Assembly: GCA_963704455.1 (NCBI GenBank)
Contig: OY969905.1
Coordinates: 2,914,001-2,978,000 of the forward strand
DNA length: 64,000 nucleotides
DNA from: DASTCZ01 sp963704455
GTDB lineage: Bacteria; Acidobacteriota; Terriglobia; Acidiferrales; UBA7541
Reading direction: 5' to 3'
The notes under the pieces were generated by a model, which worked only from the letters and a program-made list of their open reading frames with translations, was not told the origin of the DNA and searched no databases. Position 1 is the stretch's first letter; each line of letters opens with the position of its first letter. A program made the translations under genes and the position numbers. This document shows, piece after piece, positions 53,712-61,941 of this stretch.

Positions 53712-54872
53712 ATGACTGCCCTTGCCCAATGGCTCCGCGCACGCGCGCGATTTGACCGCAACGAACTCTCCGGAGCGTTCGGCGACATCGGCACGGATTT
53801 TCCGCTGATTGTCGGGATTATCCTCGCCGCGCACCTCGACGTCGCAAGCGTTCTCATCATGTTCGGCGCGATGCAGCTTCTGACGGGATTGCTTTACGGA
53901 ATGCCCATGCCCGCACAGCCGCTGAAAGCCATGGCGGTAATCGTGATCGCTCAAAAGCTCAGCGGCAATATTTTGTACGGAGCCGGGCTCGCTATCGGCG
54001 TGTTGATGCTGTTGCTGACCGTCACGGGTTTGATTGATTGGCTGGCGCGCGCCGTGCCGAAGATTGTAGTTCGCGGAATCCAACTCGGGCTTGGTTTGCA
54101 ACTCGCAAGCTTCGCGCTGAAGGATTACATCCCCGCCGACGGCCGCTGGGGCTTCGCGCTCGCGGGCGTCGCATTCTTGCTGACACTGCTTCTCCTCGGC
54201 AACCGACGGGTTCCTCCCGCGCCGTTCGTGATTGCGCTCGGGATTGTCTATGCGATTGCGTTCAAGTTGACCGGATCGCTTCCGGGGCATGGATTCGGAC
54301 TTGCGCTGCCCGTAGTCCACGTGCCTGCGTGGCATGACATTACAACCGGATTCATTCTCCTTGCGCTCCCGCAGATCCCGCTTTCGCTCGGCAATTCAAT
54401 TCTCGCGACGCGCCAGGTTTCGATGGATCAATTTCCCGAGCGGGCGCCCACAATCAAAAAGATCAGCGCGACCTATTCCGTCATGAACCTCATCAATCCA
54501 TTTTTTAGCGGCGTACCCACCTGCCACGGCTCGGGCGGCATCGCCGGGCACTACGCCTTCGGCGGCCGCACCGGTGGATCAGTGATGATTTACGGCACGC
54601 TCTATCTTGGCATTGGACTTTTTTTCAGCCGCGGCTTCGCGACAGCGGTGCAATTATTTCCGCTTCCCATTCTCGGCGTGATCTTGCTTTTTGAAGCGCT
54701 GGCACTGATGCGGCTCACGCGAGACACCGCCGGTTCCCCCGCCGATTTCGCGATTGTCCTTCTGGTGGGATTGATTTGCTTTGGCGTTCCGTACGGATAC
54801 GTGGTTGGACTGGTTGTCGGCACCGCGCTGGCTTACTTGCTTCCCACGCGGCTTACGAGCCTGACGCGTTGA
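53712..54872 (+). CDS. MOT1-type molybdate/sulfate transporter
   Basis: A 386-residue membrane protein with about 10-11 hydrophobic segments. The opening NELSGAFGDIGTDFPLIVGI and PMPAQPLKAMAVI and the motif PTCHGSGGIAGHYAFGGRTG match the MFS_MOT1/SulP-like molybdate transporter family (PF16983). It likely imports molybdate or sulfate; the ModE/Mo-enzyme context is absent. It follows lipA by 71 bp but has its own -10 element. Confidence 0.88.
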   Translation: MTALAQWLRARARFDRNELSGAFGDIGTDFPLIVGIILAAHLDVASVLIMFGAMQLLTGLLYGMPMPAQPLKAMAVIVIAQKLSGNILYGAGLAIGVLMLLLTVTGLIDWLARAVPKIVVRGIQLGLGLQLASFALKDYIPADGRWGFALAGVAFLLTLLLLGNRRVPPAPFVIALGIVYAIAFKLTGSLPGHGFGLALPVVHVPAWHDITTGFILLALPQIPLSLGNSILATRQVSMDQFPERAPTIKKISATYSVMNLINPFFSGVPTCHGSGGIAGHYAFGGRTGGSVMIYGTLYLGIGLFFSRGFATAVQLFPLPILGVILLFEALALMRLTRDTAGSPADFAIVLLVGLICFGVPYGYVVGLVVGTALAYLLPTRLTSLTR

Positions 54873-54942
54873 CGCGCTGATCGCGCTTTCTGCTCGCACG
54901 GTGAGGCGGATTCTTGTCTTGCGAATCGGCCCATGATGATTA

Positions 54943-55902
54943 TTACTTGGCGTGCAGCGAGACAAGGCCCTCCACGCAAAGTTTCGCGACGTGCTCATGC
55001 CACTTGGGATCGGCAATCGGCATACCTGCCGCGGCGCGGTACCACGCGGCGGCCTTTTCCTTTCGATTGAGAAGCGCGTTCATATTTCCGAGCATCAGCG
55101 CGAACACAGGATTCTGCGGATAGCGCGCCGCAAGCGGCTCCATCAATTCCGCCGCGGGCTCGTACTTCCAGTCATAGAGCCGCAGGTTGATCGAAAGATA
55201 GAAACGCGCCTCGACGGCCATCATGTCGCCATGCTCCATGGCATTCTTGAGTTGCGCGATGCCTTCCTGTTTATTTCCGCCGGGGATTCCCATAAAGAAG
55301 CGCAGGATTTTTACGAATCCGGTAAGCGTGTCGATGTAATAGTTGTAGAGGCCTAGCCCCATGTCGGCGTCGGCAAGCTGCGGGTCGAGCGCTTTCGCGC
55401 GCAAAAAATGCGCCCGGGCCGCAACTCCGGCGCGAGCGGTGCCGCGATGATCGCCACGCATTCCCAGCAGGCGTGCGCGAAGTGCTAACGCGCTGCCCGT
55501 GTAGAGATGCAGTTCCGCCGTCTCGCTACGCCGGATTTGCGCGTCGCCGCGCGTCACGGCCTTGTCCACGGCGGCAAGCATCGCATCATTTTCGGGCGAA
55601 GGGCCCAGCCCCCAGATGTCCAGCATGTTCCATTTGAATTCGAGCGCATTGCAATAAATCTTCCACCATCGCGCGTCGGCTTCCAGCAAGTATCCGATCG
55701 GCGAATCGGCCTGCGCAGCCTGCACGCGACGGGCATGTTCGATGGCGGCGTCCATATCGCCACGATAGAGAGCATCGAGCCCATCGCGCCCTTCCTGAGG
55801 AAGTGAGAGACGATGAGTGACCTGCGCGCGGCGCACAGGCGCGCCAACCGCGCAGCAGAGAAGGATCGCGCACGCGACACGTCTTGTGAATTGCGCCAGC
55901 AT
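54943..55902 (-). CDS. Exported TPR-like helical-repeat protein
   Basis: A 319-residue protein with a signal-like segment (FTRRVACAILLCCAVGAPV). The rest is helical repeats: ALYRGDMDAAIEHARRVQAA, ARAGVAARAHFLRAKALDP, MADMGLGLYNYYIDTLTG region and NPVFALMLGNMNALLNRKEK, consistent with TPRs. No enzyme motif. It probably scaffolds periplasmic proteins. I chose ATG 55902 because the upstream extension (to 56277) is Arg-rich and overlaps the divergent permease. Confidence 0.7.
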   Translation of the reverse strand: MLAQFTRRVACAILLCCAVGAPVRRAQVTHRLSLPQEGRDGLDALYRGDMDAAIEHARRVQAAQADSPIGYLLEADARWWKIYCNALEFKWNMLDIWGLGPSPENDAMLAAVDKAVTRGDAQIRRSETAELHLYTGSALALRARLLGMRGDHRGTARAGVAARAHFLRAKALDPQLADADMGLGLYNYYIDTLTGFVKILRFFMGIPGGNKQEGIAQLKNAMEHGDMMAVEARFYLSINLRLYDWKYEPAAELMEPLAARYPQNPVFALMLGNMNALLNRKEKAAAWYRAAAGMPIADPKWHEHVAKLCVEGLVSLHAK

Positions 55903-56061
55903 CGCACGGCATTCTACTGCATCGGATAGGGATGTCTCGAACCCACGCGACGTGAAATGCAATGCGGAGCGCAACGAGAGTTGCAATATCAAGTGCAATG
56001 CTATGCTAGCGGCTCGCAAAATGGTTTGAATGCGCCGGTGAACGAAACGCGACAGCCCGAA

Positions 56062-57432
56062 ATGAGCAAGCGCCCAGGCCTCGAGCGCGGCCTCGGCCTG
56101 CTGCCGGCCACGGCGCTCAACATGATTGATATGGTGGGCATCGGCCCATTCATCGTCGCGCCGCTGGTGATCCAAGCGATGGGCGGGCCGCAGTGCCTGC
56201 TCGCGTGGGGCGCGGGCGCGGCGCTCGCGCTTCTCGACGGCTGCGTATGGGCCGAGCTTGGCGCGGCGATGCCGCAAGCGGGCGGAAGTTATGTTTTCCT
56301 GCGCGAAGCGTACGGCCCGGGCCGCTGGGGGCGGCTCTTCTCGTTTCTATTTATTTGGCAGACGCTGATCCAAGCGCCGCTTGTTATAGCGTCCGGCGCA
56401 ATTGGGTTTTCGCAGTACCTCACCTATCTCCATCCGCTCAGCCCTTACACGCAAAAGGCGGTTTCCGGTGGGCTGGTGATGCTGCTTGTCGCGCTGCTCT
56501 ACCGGCGCATCACGACCATTGGGAAAATTTCCGTGCTGCTGTGGGCGGGCGTGATCGGTACGATGCTGTGGGTCATTTTCGGCGGGTTCACCCATTTCAA
56601 CGCAAAGCTCGCATTCACTTATCCCGCAGGCGCGTGGAACTGGTCATGGGTTTTTTATGCCGGGCTCGGCGGGGCGATGGTCAACACGGTTTACACCTAC
56701 TGGGGCTACTACAACATCTGCCACCTCGGAGGCGAAATCCGCAATCCGGAGCGCAACATCCCGCGCGGAATTTTTATTTCCATCCTAGGTATCGCCGTGC
56801 TTTACCTTGCGATGCAGACAAGCATTCTCGGCGTCCTGCCATGGCAGCACGCATCAAATTCACAGTTTATCGTCAGCGCGTTCATGGAGCAGATCTACGG
56901 CGCGCGCGCGGCGCAAGGCGTGACGGTGATGATCCTTTGGATTGCGCTCGCTTCTCTTTTCTCTGCACTGCTGGGTTACACGCGCGTGCCTTACGCCGCC
57001 GCGTGCGACGGCAATTTCTTTTCCATCTTTGCGCGCGTGCATCCAACAAAGAAATTCCCGCACGTCTCGCTGCTGTTCCTCGGCGGCGCGGCGCTTGTCT
57101 TCAGTCTGCTGTTCAAATTGAGTGATGTCATCAAAGCCATCCTCGCCATGCGTCTCTTAGTACAATTCATCGGGCAGGCCGTCGGCGTAATGATTTTGCG
57201 CCGCCGCTGGCCCACATCCCGATTGCCCTATAAAATGCCACTGTACCCGCTGCCCGCCGTGATCACCATTCTCGGCTGGGCAGCGTTGTTCGTTGCCACC
57301 GGAAGGAATTTTGCTCTGGGGGGAGTCCTCGTGATTCTAGCTGGAGTTACCGTTTACATGATTCAAGCGCGGCTGCGCGGAGAATGGCCGTTCGTTCCCG
57401 CGGGCGGCGCCGCGAAGCAGGTGGCGCCATGA
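56062..57432 (+). CDS. APC superfamily amino-acid permease
   Basis: A 456-residue transporter with about 12 hydrophobic segments. The first helix NMIDMVGIGPFIVAPLVI and GAALALLDGCVWAELGAAMPQAGGSYVFL carry the APC consensus (GIGPFI and E-L-x-x-x-x-P-x-x-G-G). The substrate is unknown. Its stop overlaps the start of the PIG-L gene (ATGA), so translation is coupled. Start set at ATG 56062; a GTG at 56038 is possible. Divergent from the TPR-like gene. Confidence 0.9.
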   Translation: MSKRPGLERGLGLLPATALNMIDMVGIGPFIVAPLVIQAMGGPQCLLAWGAGAALALLDGCVWAELGAAMPQAGGSYVFLREAYGPGRWGRLFSFLFIWQTLIQAPLVIASGAIGFSQYLTYLHPLSPYTQKAVSGGLVMLLVALLYRRITTIGKISVLLWAGVIGTMLWVIFGGFTHFNAKLAFTYPAGAWNWSWVFYAGLGGAMVNTVYTYWGYYNICHLGGEIRNPERNIPRGIFISILGIAVLYLAMQTSILGVLPWQHASNSQFIVSAFMEQIYGARAAQGVTVMILWIALASLFSALLGYTRVPYAAACDGNFFSIFARVHPTKKFPHVSLLFLGGAALVFSLLFKLSDVIKAILAMRLLVQFIGQAVGVMILRRRWPTSRLPYKMPLYPLPAVITILGWAALFVATGRNFALGGVLVILAGVTVYMIQARLRGEWPFVPAGGAAKQVAP

Positions 57433-59984
57433 GATTGCTGCGACTTCGCTTCGCAGTGCTTGCCGCGACCTTTGCTGCCATTCTCTGCGCGCTGGCGTTT
57501 CCAGCTTTTGCCCAGAAGCCAACCATTGACCCTAATGGCCAGAGCCTCCCCCATGCCCTCGAAGCAATCCAACGCGCCCGCATGGCCACGCGCGTCCTCT
57601 TCATCACCGCGCATCCCGACGACGAAGCGAGCGGCACACTCACCTATCTTGCGCGCCAGTTCGGAGACGACGTCGCGCTGCTGACCATCACGCGAGGCCA
57701 GGGTGGTCAAAACGCCATCGGCCCGGAGCAGGGCGACCAACTCGGCGTAATCCGCAGCGCGGAATTGCTTGCCGCCACGCAAACCTATGGCGTAAAACTC
57801 TTCTTCTCGCGAGCCCCCGATTTCGGCTTCTCGAAAACTATGGACGAGACGCTGCGCATCTGGGGCGACACGGCCCTGCGCGATATGGTGGAAACGATCC
57901 GCAGGTTTCGGCCGAACATCGTTATCAACGGCTGGGACAGCGTCCGCAGTGGCCACGGAAATCACCAAGCTTCCGGATATTTGACGCCGAAGGCCGTGGA
58001 AGGCGCCGTGGATCCAAATGTTTTTCCAGACCAATTGACCAACGGGCTGAAGCCCTGGCGTGTGGATCTTTTATTAATTCAGGGCGGAGGCGGGGGTCGC
58101 GGGCAGCCAAGCGAAAATGCGGTCACGCTTCCCGTCAACGATATTTCCCCCATCTGGGGAAAGTCTTACAACGAAATCAGCCGCGACGGCTTTGCCAACC
58201 AGCGCTCACAAGGCGTTGTCGCGTTTTCGTTTTCGCCGGGCATGAATGCATTTCTCCGCCGCCCGTCCACACTCATGCGCGCGGATGGCGCGCCCCTGGA
58301 CAAGAATCAACTTTCTCTTTCGCTCGGCTCGCTTCCCGCGCGGTTTCCCGCGTTCGCGGACATTCTCAAAACGAAATTGATTGAGACGGACCTTTTCCTC
58401 GAGCGCGCGCGCATTGCGGCGCAGGCGCTCGATTGGCCCAGGACGGTGCACGAACTCGCCGGCGCGGGGAAAAATATCGCGGATCTCGAATCGCAAGTCG
58501 CCGCGCGCGCCGGCGCCGCGGCGCCCGACGCGGAATACGAACTGGCAAAAGCCCGCGGGCGGGTTGATCGCGCACTGACAATCGCCGTGGGAATCCGTGT
58601 GTTCGCTCAAGCGGACCGCACCAACGCCATCGCCGGCGAATCGTTCAATGTACGCGTGGATCAGATCCACCGCGAAGGAATCGCGAGCGCGGAATTTGCC
58701 CCGCCGACTCTCGTTTTGCCGGAAGGGTGGAGCTCGACAAATACACCCGGCGACAATAGTGGGAACACATCCTTTGCGGTGTCCGTTCCCGCCGGGGCGC
58801 AGACGCCGCACGGCTCGGCGGACTGGATGCTCCCGTTTCCCGCTCCACTCGTACTCGCGCGTGCACATGCGACCGTCGAAGGCTACGGGTTTGACACCGA
58901 CTCGGAAGTCACCGCGCAGCGCGCGACGGCAACAACCGTAATCACCGAATCGTTACGCCTCGTCCCCGCGATTGGGGTTACGCTCGAGCCAAAGCAGTTT
59001 GTCATCGCAGTGAACCAGCCGCGCAAGCCCCAGGAAGTGCTTGCACTCGTGCACTCTTATTCCGCGAACGCCGCGCACATTTCCGCCGGACTGGATTTGC
59101 CCGATGGATGGCGCGCGCCCCCAGCGCAGGAAGTAGATCTGACAGCGGGGGGGGACGCGCTCGTGCGCTTCAGCGTCACGCCGCCGGATAAATTGTCCGT
59201 CGGCAACTACGAGATAAAGGCCTGGGCCAAGCGCGCAAACGAAACATTCCGCACCTCGCTCACGCCCCTGCCGTCATACCCCGCGTTTCTTTGGACCGAA
59301 CCGGCCGCCGCACCCGTTCACGCGTTTGACGTCACCATCCCCGCGAACCTGCGCGTGGGTTTCGTTGCCGCGGACTTGGAGCTTGTACCCGAAGCGCTCG
59401 GACGATTGGGCCTTCACGTGGAGATGCTCGACCAGGCCGCGCTTACCTTTAGTGACCTGAGCCGCTTTGACGCCATAATCGTCGGCATCCGCGCGTATGA
59501 ATTGCGCCCCGACGTGCCGGCCAACAACCAGCGCCTGCTCGACTACGCGAAGGCAGGCGGCACGTTAATTCTCGAATACGAGCGCGACAATTTCTGGAAT
59601 TCGCTGAAGACGCAGATTACTCCCTATCCCGCCGCGATGCAGGGCGGCGCGCTGCGCATCACCGACGAAACCGCGGAGGTAAGATTTCTCACGCCCGATT
59701 CACCCCTTCTGAATTTCCCAAACAAGATCACCCAGGACGATTTCAAAGGCTGGGTGCAGGAGCGCGCGAATTATCTTTGGTCGAGTTTTGATTCGCATTA
59801 CCGGGCCGTGCTCTCCATGCACGACCCGGGCGAATCAGATCTGAATGGATCTCTTGTGTGGACGCGGTTCGGCAAGGGGGTTTACATCTACGCCGCGCTC
59901 GAATTTTTCCGCCAACTGCCCGAAGGGAATGCGGGCGCGTACCGCTTATTCGTCAACCTGATTAGCCAATCGCGCGCAAAGTAA
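57429..59984 (+). CDS. Secreted PIG-L/LmbE deacetylase with NEW3-like and C-terminal GATase-like domains
   Basis: An 851-residue multi-domain protein. Signal peptide (to about residue 33, ...AFPAFAQ). An N-terminal LmbE/PIG-L domain (about 50-300) has the zinc motif ITAHPDDEAS and a later GHGNHQ, as in N-acetylglucosamine deacetylases. A middle region (about 480-650) with RPAPPAQEVDLTAGGDALVRF-like strands resembles a NEW3 beta-sandwich. The last 200 residues (ADLELVPEALGRLGL, DAIIVGIRAYELRP, GGTLILEYERD) resemble a glutamine-amidotransferase-like fold. Coupled to the APC permease; a sugar- or amide-scavenging role is inference. Confidence 0.82.
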   Translation: MRLLRLRFAVLAATFAAILCALAFPAFAQKPTIDPNGQSLPHALEAIQRARMATRVLFITAHPDDEASGTLTYLARQFGDDVALLTITRGQGGQNAIGPEQGDQLGVIRSAELLAATQTYGVKLFFSRAPDFGFSKTMDETLRIWGDTALRDMVETIRRFRPNIVINGWDSVRSGHGNHQASGYLTPKAVEGAVDPNVFPDQLTNGLKPWRVDLLLIQGGGGGRGQPSENAVTLPVNDISPIWGKSYNEISRDGFANQRSQGVVAFSFSPGMNAFLRRPSTLMRADGAPLDKNQLSLSLGSLPARFPAFADILKTKLIETDLFLERARIAAQALDWPRTVHELAGAGKNIADLESQVAARAGAAAPDAEYELAKARGRVDRALTIAVGIRVFAQADRTNAIAGESFNVRVDQIHREGIASAEFAPPTLVLPEGWSSTNTPGDNSGNTSFAVSVPAGAQTPHGSADWMLPFPAPLVLARAHATVEGYGFDTDSEVTAQRATATTVITESLRLVPAIGVTLEPKQFVIAVNQPRKPQEVLALVHSYSANAAHISAGLDLPDGWRAPPAQEVDLTAGGDALVRFSVTPPDKLSVGNYEIKAWAKRANETFRTSLTPLPSYPAFLWTEPAAAPVHAFDVTIPANLRVGFVAADLELVPEALGRLGLHVEMLDQAALTFSDLSRFDAIIVGIRAYELRPDVPANNQRLLDYAKAGGTLILEYERDNFWNSLKTQITPYPAAMQGGALRITDETAEVRFLTPDSPLLNFPNKITQDDFKGWVQERANYLWSSFDSHYRAVLSMHDPGESDLNGSLVWTRFGKGVYIYAALEFFRQLPEGNAGAYRLFVNLISQSRAK

Positions 59985-60128
59985 CGCGAAGCAATCGTGC
60001 CGCTGCGATTCGTGAGCCACCTGAGCGCAACTGAAGAAGTTGCCGTCTGGCGAACTCTGTTGGAATCCTTTCCCGCGCCGCGTTCCAGGCCGTGCTATTT
60101 TCGTTTCACGGAAGTGCAGGGGGAAATG

Positions 60129-60707
60129 ATGAGTGCATTGAAATTGAATACCGGCAAAGCTGGCGCGGCATGGCGAATTATTCTGGGAATGTTGCTCGTC
60201 GCATTTGTTTCGCAGGCCGCGGTCGGCCAAAAGAATAAGAAAGACCAGAAGCAGCCTCCGGCGGATGCGCAGGCCTCCACTGTTCCCGGTTCCGACGACG
60301 ACGCAATTGAGCGTGGCATCTCTCTGATGCTCGCCGCGTGGCAGGCGGGCGATGGCGAAGGCATGCACCCGTTTTACGCGGATGACGTGCTGATGGTGAG
60401 CGGCGTTTGGGAGCCGCCTCTTTCCGGTTGGCCCGCTTACCTTCGCGTGTTCACGGAGCAGCGCGCGCGGATCCAAGGCGTGCGGCTTGAGCGCACGAAT
60501 ACATTTCGCAAAGTTGATGGCAATACCGCGTGGGTGACTTACCAGTGGGACCTAAGCGGCGCGATGGATGGCGGCGCATTGAACGCGCACGGCCACACAA
60601 CTCTTGTCTTCGAGAAAAGAAACGGCAAGTGGCTGATCGTGTTGAACCATACGTCAGTCACACAGGAACCAACTCCGGCTCCCGCAGGCAGATCCGGCAC
60701 GCGTTAG
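60129..60707 (+). CDS. Exported SnoaL/DUF4440-like protein
   Basis: A 192-residue protein with a signal-type segment (about 15-35). The folded part has the NTF2-like opening DDAIERGISLMLAAWQAGDG and FYADDVLMVSGVW, then strands ending TTLVFEKRNGKWLIVLNH, matching SnoaL/DUF4440 proteins. No catalytic residue can be named. Start placed at ATG 60129 (an ATG directly before it at 60126 is too close to AGGGGGA). Confidence 0.75.
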   Translation: MSALKLNTGKAGAAWRIILGMLLVAFVSQAAVGQKNKKDQKQPPADAQASTVPGSDDDAIERGISLMLAAWQAGDGEGMHPFYADDVLMVSGVWEPPLSGWPAYLRVFTEQRARIQGVRLERTNTFRKVDGNTAWVTYQWDLSGAMDGGALNAHGHTTLVFEKRNGKWLIVLNHTSVTQEPTPAPAGRSGTR

Positions 60708-60743
60708 CGCGCAGCTCGTCCAATCCGGACGGCCTCTTCCGGA

Positions 60744-61031
60744 CTACGGGACGGCGTTCATGCCGCGCCAGAGCCAGATGCCAAGAATCAGAAGGAGCAA
60801 GACACCCACCAGAACCCCGGAAGCCCAGATGGGTTTGCTCAGGCGTTCGAGCTTGCCCACCAACGAATGTTGCTCTTCTGCTGCGTGAGCCTCGCCTTTG
60901 GTCAGGTAAAGTGTGTCTTCTTCGCGGCTGGTGAGCATTGCGCGGTATCCGAGCAACGCCAGCCAGAGAGCAGCTACGACAACCCACAGCAACGACAAAT
61001 AACCGAGCCACCCTGAAGTTAATTGTTCCAT
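60744..61031 (-). CDS. Small two-helix membrane protein
   Basis: A 95-residue protein with hydrophobic segments at about 9-28 and 70-90 and a charged middle (SREEDTLYLTKGEAHAAEEQ). No family recognised. Convergent with the SnoaL-like gene. GGAGGGTGCC upstream of the ATG provides a ribosome-binding site. Confidence 0.65.
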   Translation of the reverse strand: MEQLTSGWLGYLSLLWVVVAALWLALLGYRAMLTSREEDTLYLTKGEAHAAEEQHSLVGKLERLSKPIWASGVLVGVLLLLILGIWLWRGMNAVP

Positions 61032-61202
61032 GGCACCCTCCTACTTTGGGCCGGACTGAGCCTCCGCAGGCCATACTAGGGGCCGAATTCCACTTCTGCC
61101 GGGAGTATAACACCGTCGCGCGCGGACGGTGTATAGGTGTATATAGGGGTCACATGAACCCAGCGCAATTGGGGGAGGGCCGAATCAACTTCCCGCGTCG
61201 CG

Positions 61203-61231
61203 TTGACAAAGCCCAAGCTGGCAGGCAGAAT
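61203..61231 (+). promoter_or_regulatory. tRNA-Leu promoter
   Basis: TTGACA at 61203-61208, 17 bp, then CAGAAT at 61226-61231; predicted start near 61238, about 23 nt before the mature tRNA. Confidence 0.55.
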
Positions 61232-61260
61232 TCTTTTTGCCTCGCAACACCGCACAATGT

Positions 61261-61347
61261 GCCCGAGTGGCGGAATTGGCAGACGCGCTAGATTCAGGTT
61301 CTAGTGGTCGAAAGGCCGTGGAGGTTCGAGTCCTCTCCCGGGCACCA
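61261..61347 (+). tRNA. tRNA-Leu (anticodon CAG)
   Basis: An 87-nt class II tRNA with a long variable arm and an encoded CCA. The anticodon loop TTCAGGT gives anticodon CAG (reads CUG). D-arm GTGGCGGAATTGGCAGACGC and T-loop TTCGAGT fit Leu tRNAs. The acceptor stem GCCCGAG/CCCGGGC has one A6-C67 mismatch. A single tRNA; no rRNA or tRNA cluster nearby. Confidence 0.94.
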
Positions 61348-61458
61348 ATATCTTCTCTTTCGAGGCTGCCCGAGAGCTGAATCGGCGCCCCGCCGGGCTA
61401 GGACGTTTTCACACTCCTGTAACAATTCCTGGGGCGCGGGAAGGTAGAATCCGCCCCC

Positions 61459-61818
61459 ATGCAAGCTTCCGCGCAACCATTTGAGTTCAAACTTCATTCC
61501 CGGCAGGGCGCAAACCCCGGCCAGCGTGTCATTGAAATGGCGGGACCGCTCATCATCACCACGCTTTTCCCTTTGCGGGAAGAGCTGCGCGCCGGCGGCG
61601 AAACCGCGACGATTCTAGACTTCACGAACGTGCCATTCATGGACTCGGCTGGGCTGGGATTGCTCGTGCAGGCGCAGGTATCGAGCCAGAAGGCGGGCCG
61701 GCGATTCGCGCTCGCGGGAATGAATGAGCGCGTCCGCGCGGTGCTCACCGTCACCCATGTGGACGGACTCTTCACCGCATTCGGGACTCCCGGTGAGGCG
61801 GAAGCCGCGCTCGTCTGA
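61459..61818 (+). CDS. STAS domain protein (anti-sigma factor antagonist)
   Basis: A 119-residue STAS protein. The core TNVPFMDSAGLGLLVQAQ carries the conserved Ser (DSAGLG) that is phosphorylated in SpoIIAA-type antagonists, followed by FALAGMNERVRAVLTVTHVD. It likely takes part in a partner-switching cascade that frees a sigma factor; no anti-sigma kinase is adjacent. Start ATG 61459. Confidence 0.85.
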   Translation: MQASAQPFEFKLHSRQGANPGQRVIEMAGPLIITTLFPLREELRAGGETATILDFTNVPFMDSAGLGLLVQAQVSSQKAGRRFALAGMNERVRAVLTVTHVDGLFTAFGTPGEAEAALV

Positions 61819-61941
61819 TCCTCAGCAACGCCGAAGTTCGATCTCCAAAGTTTCATAAATCTTTGCCCCTCACCTACTATTGGCGATAGAATCCCGCCGC
61901 CATCCATAAGCAGCCATTCCAAGTTCGGGAGGAAGCAAGAA

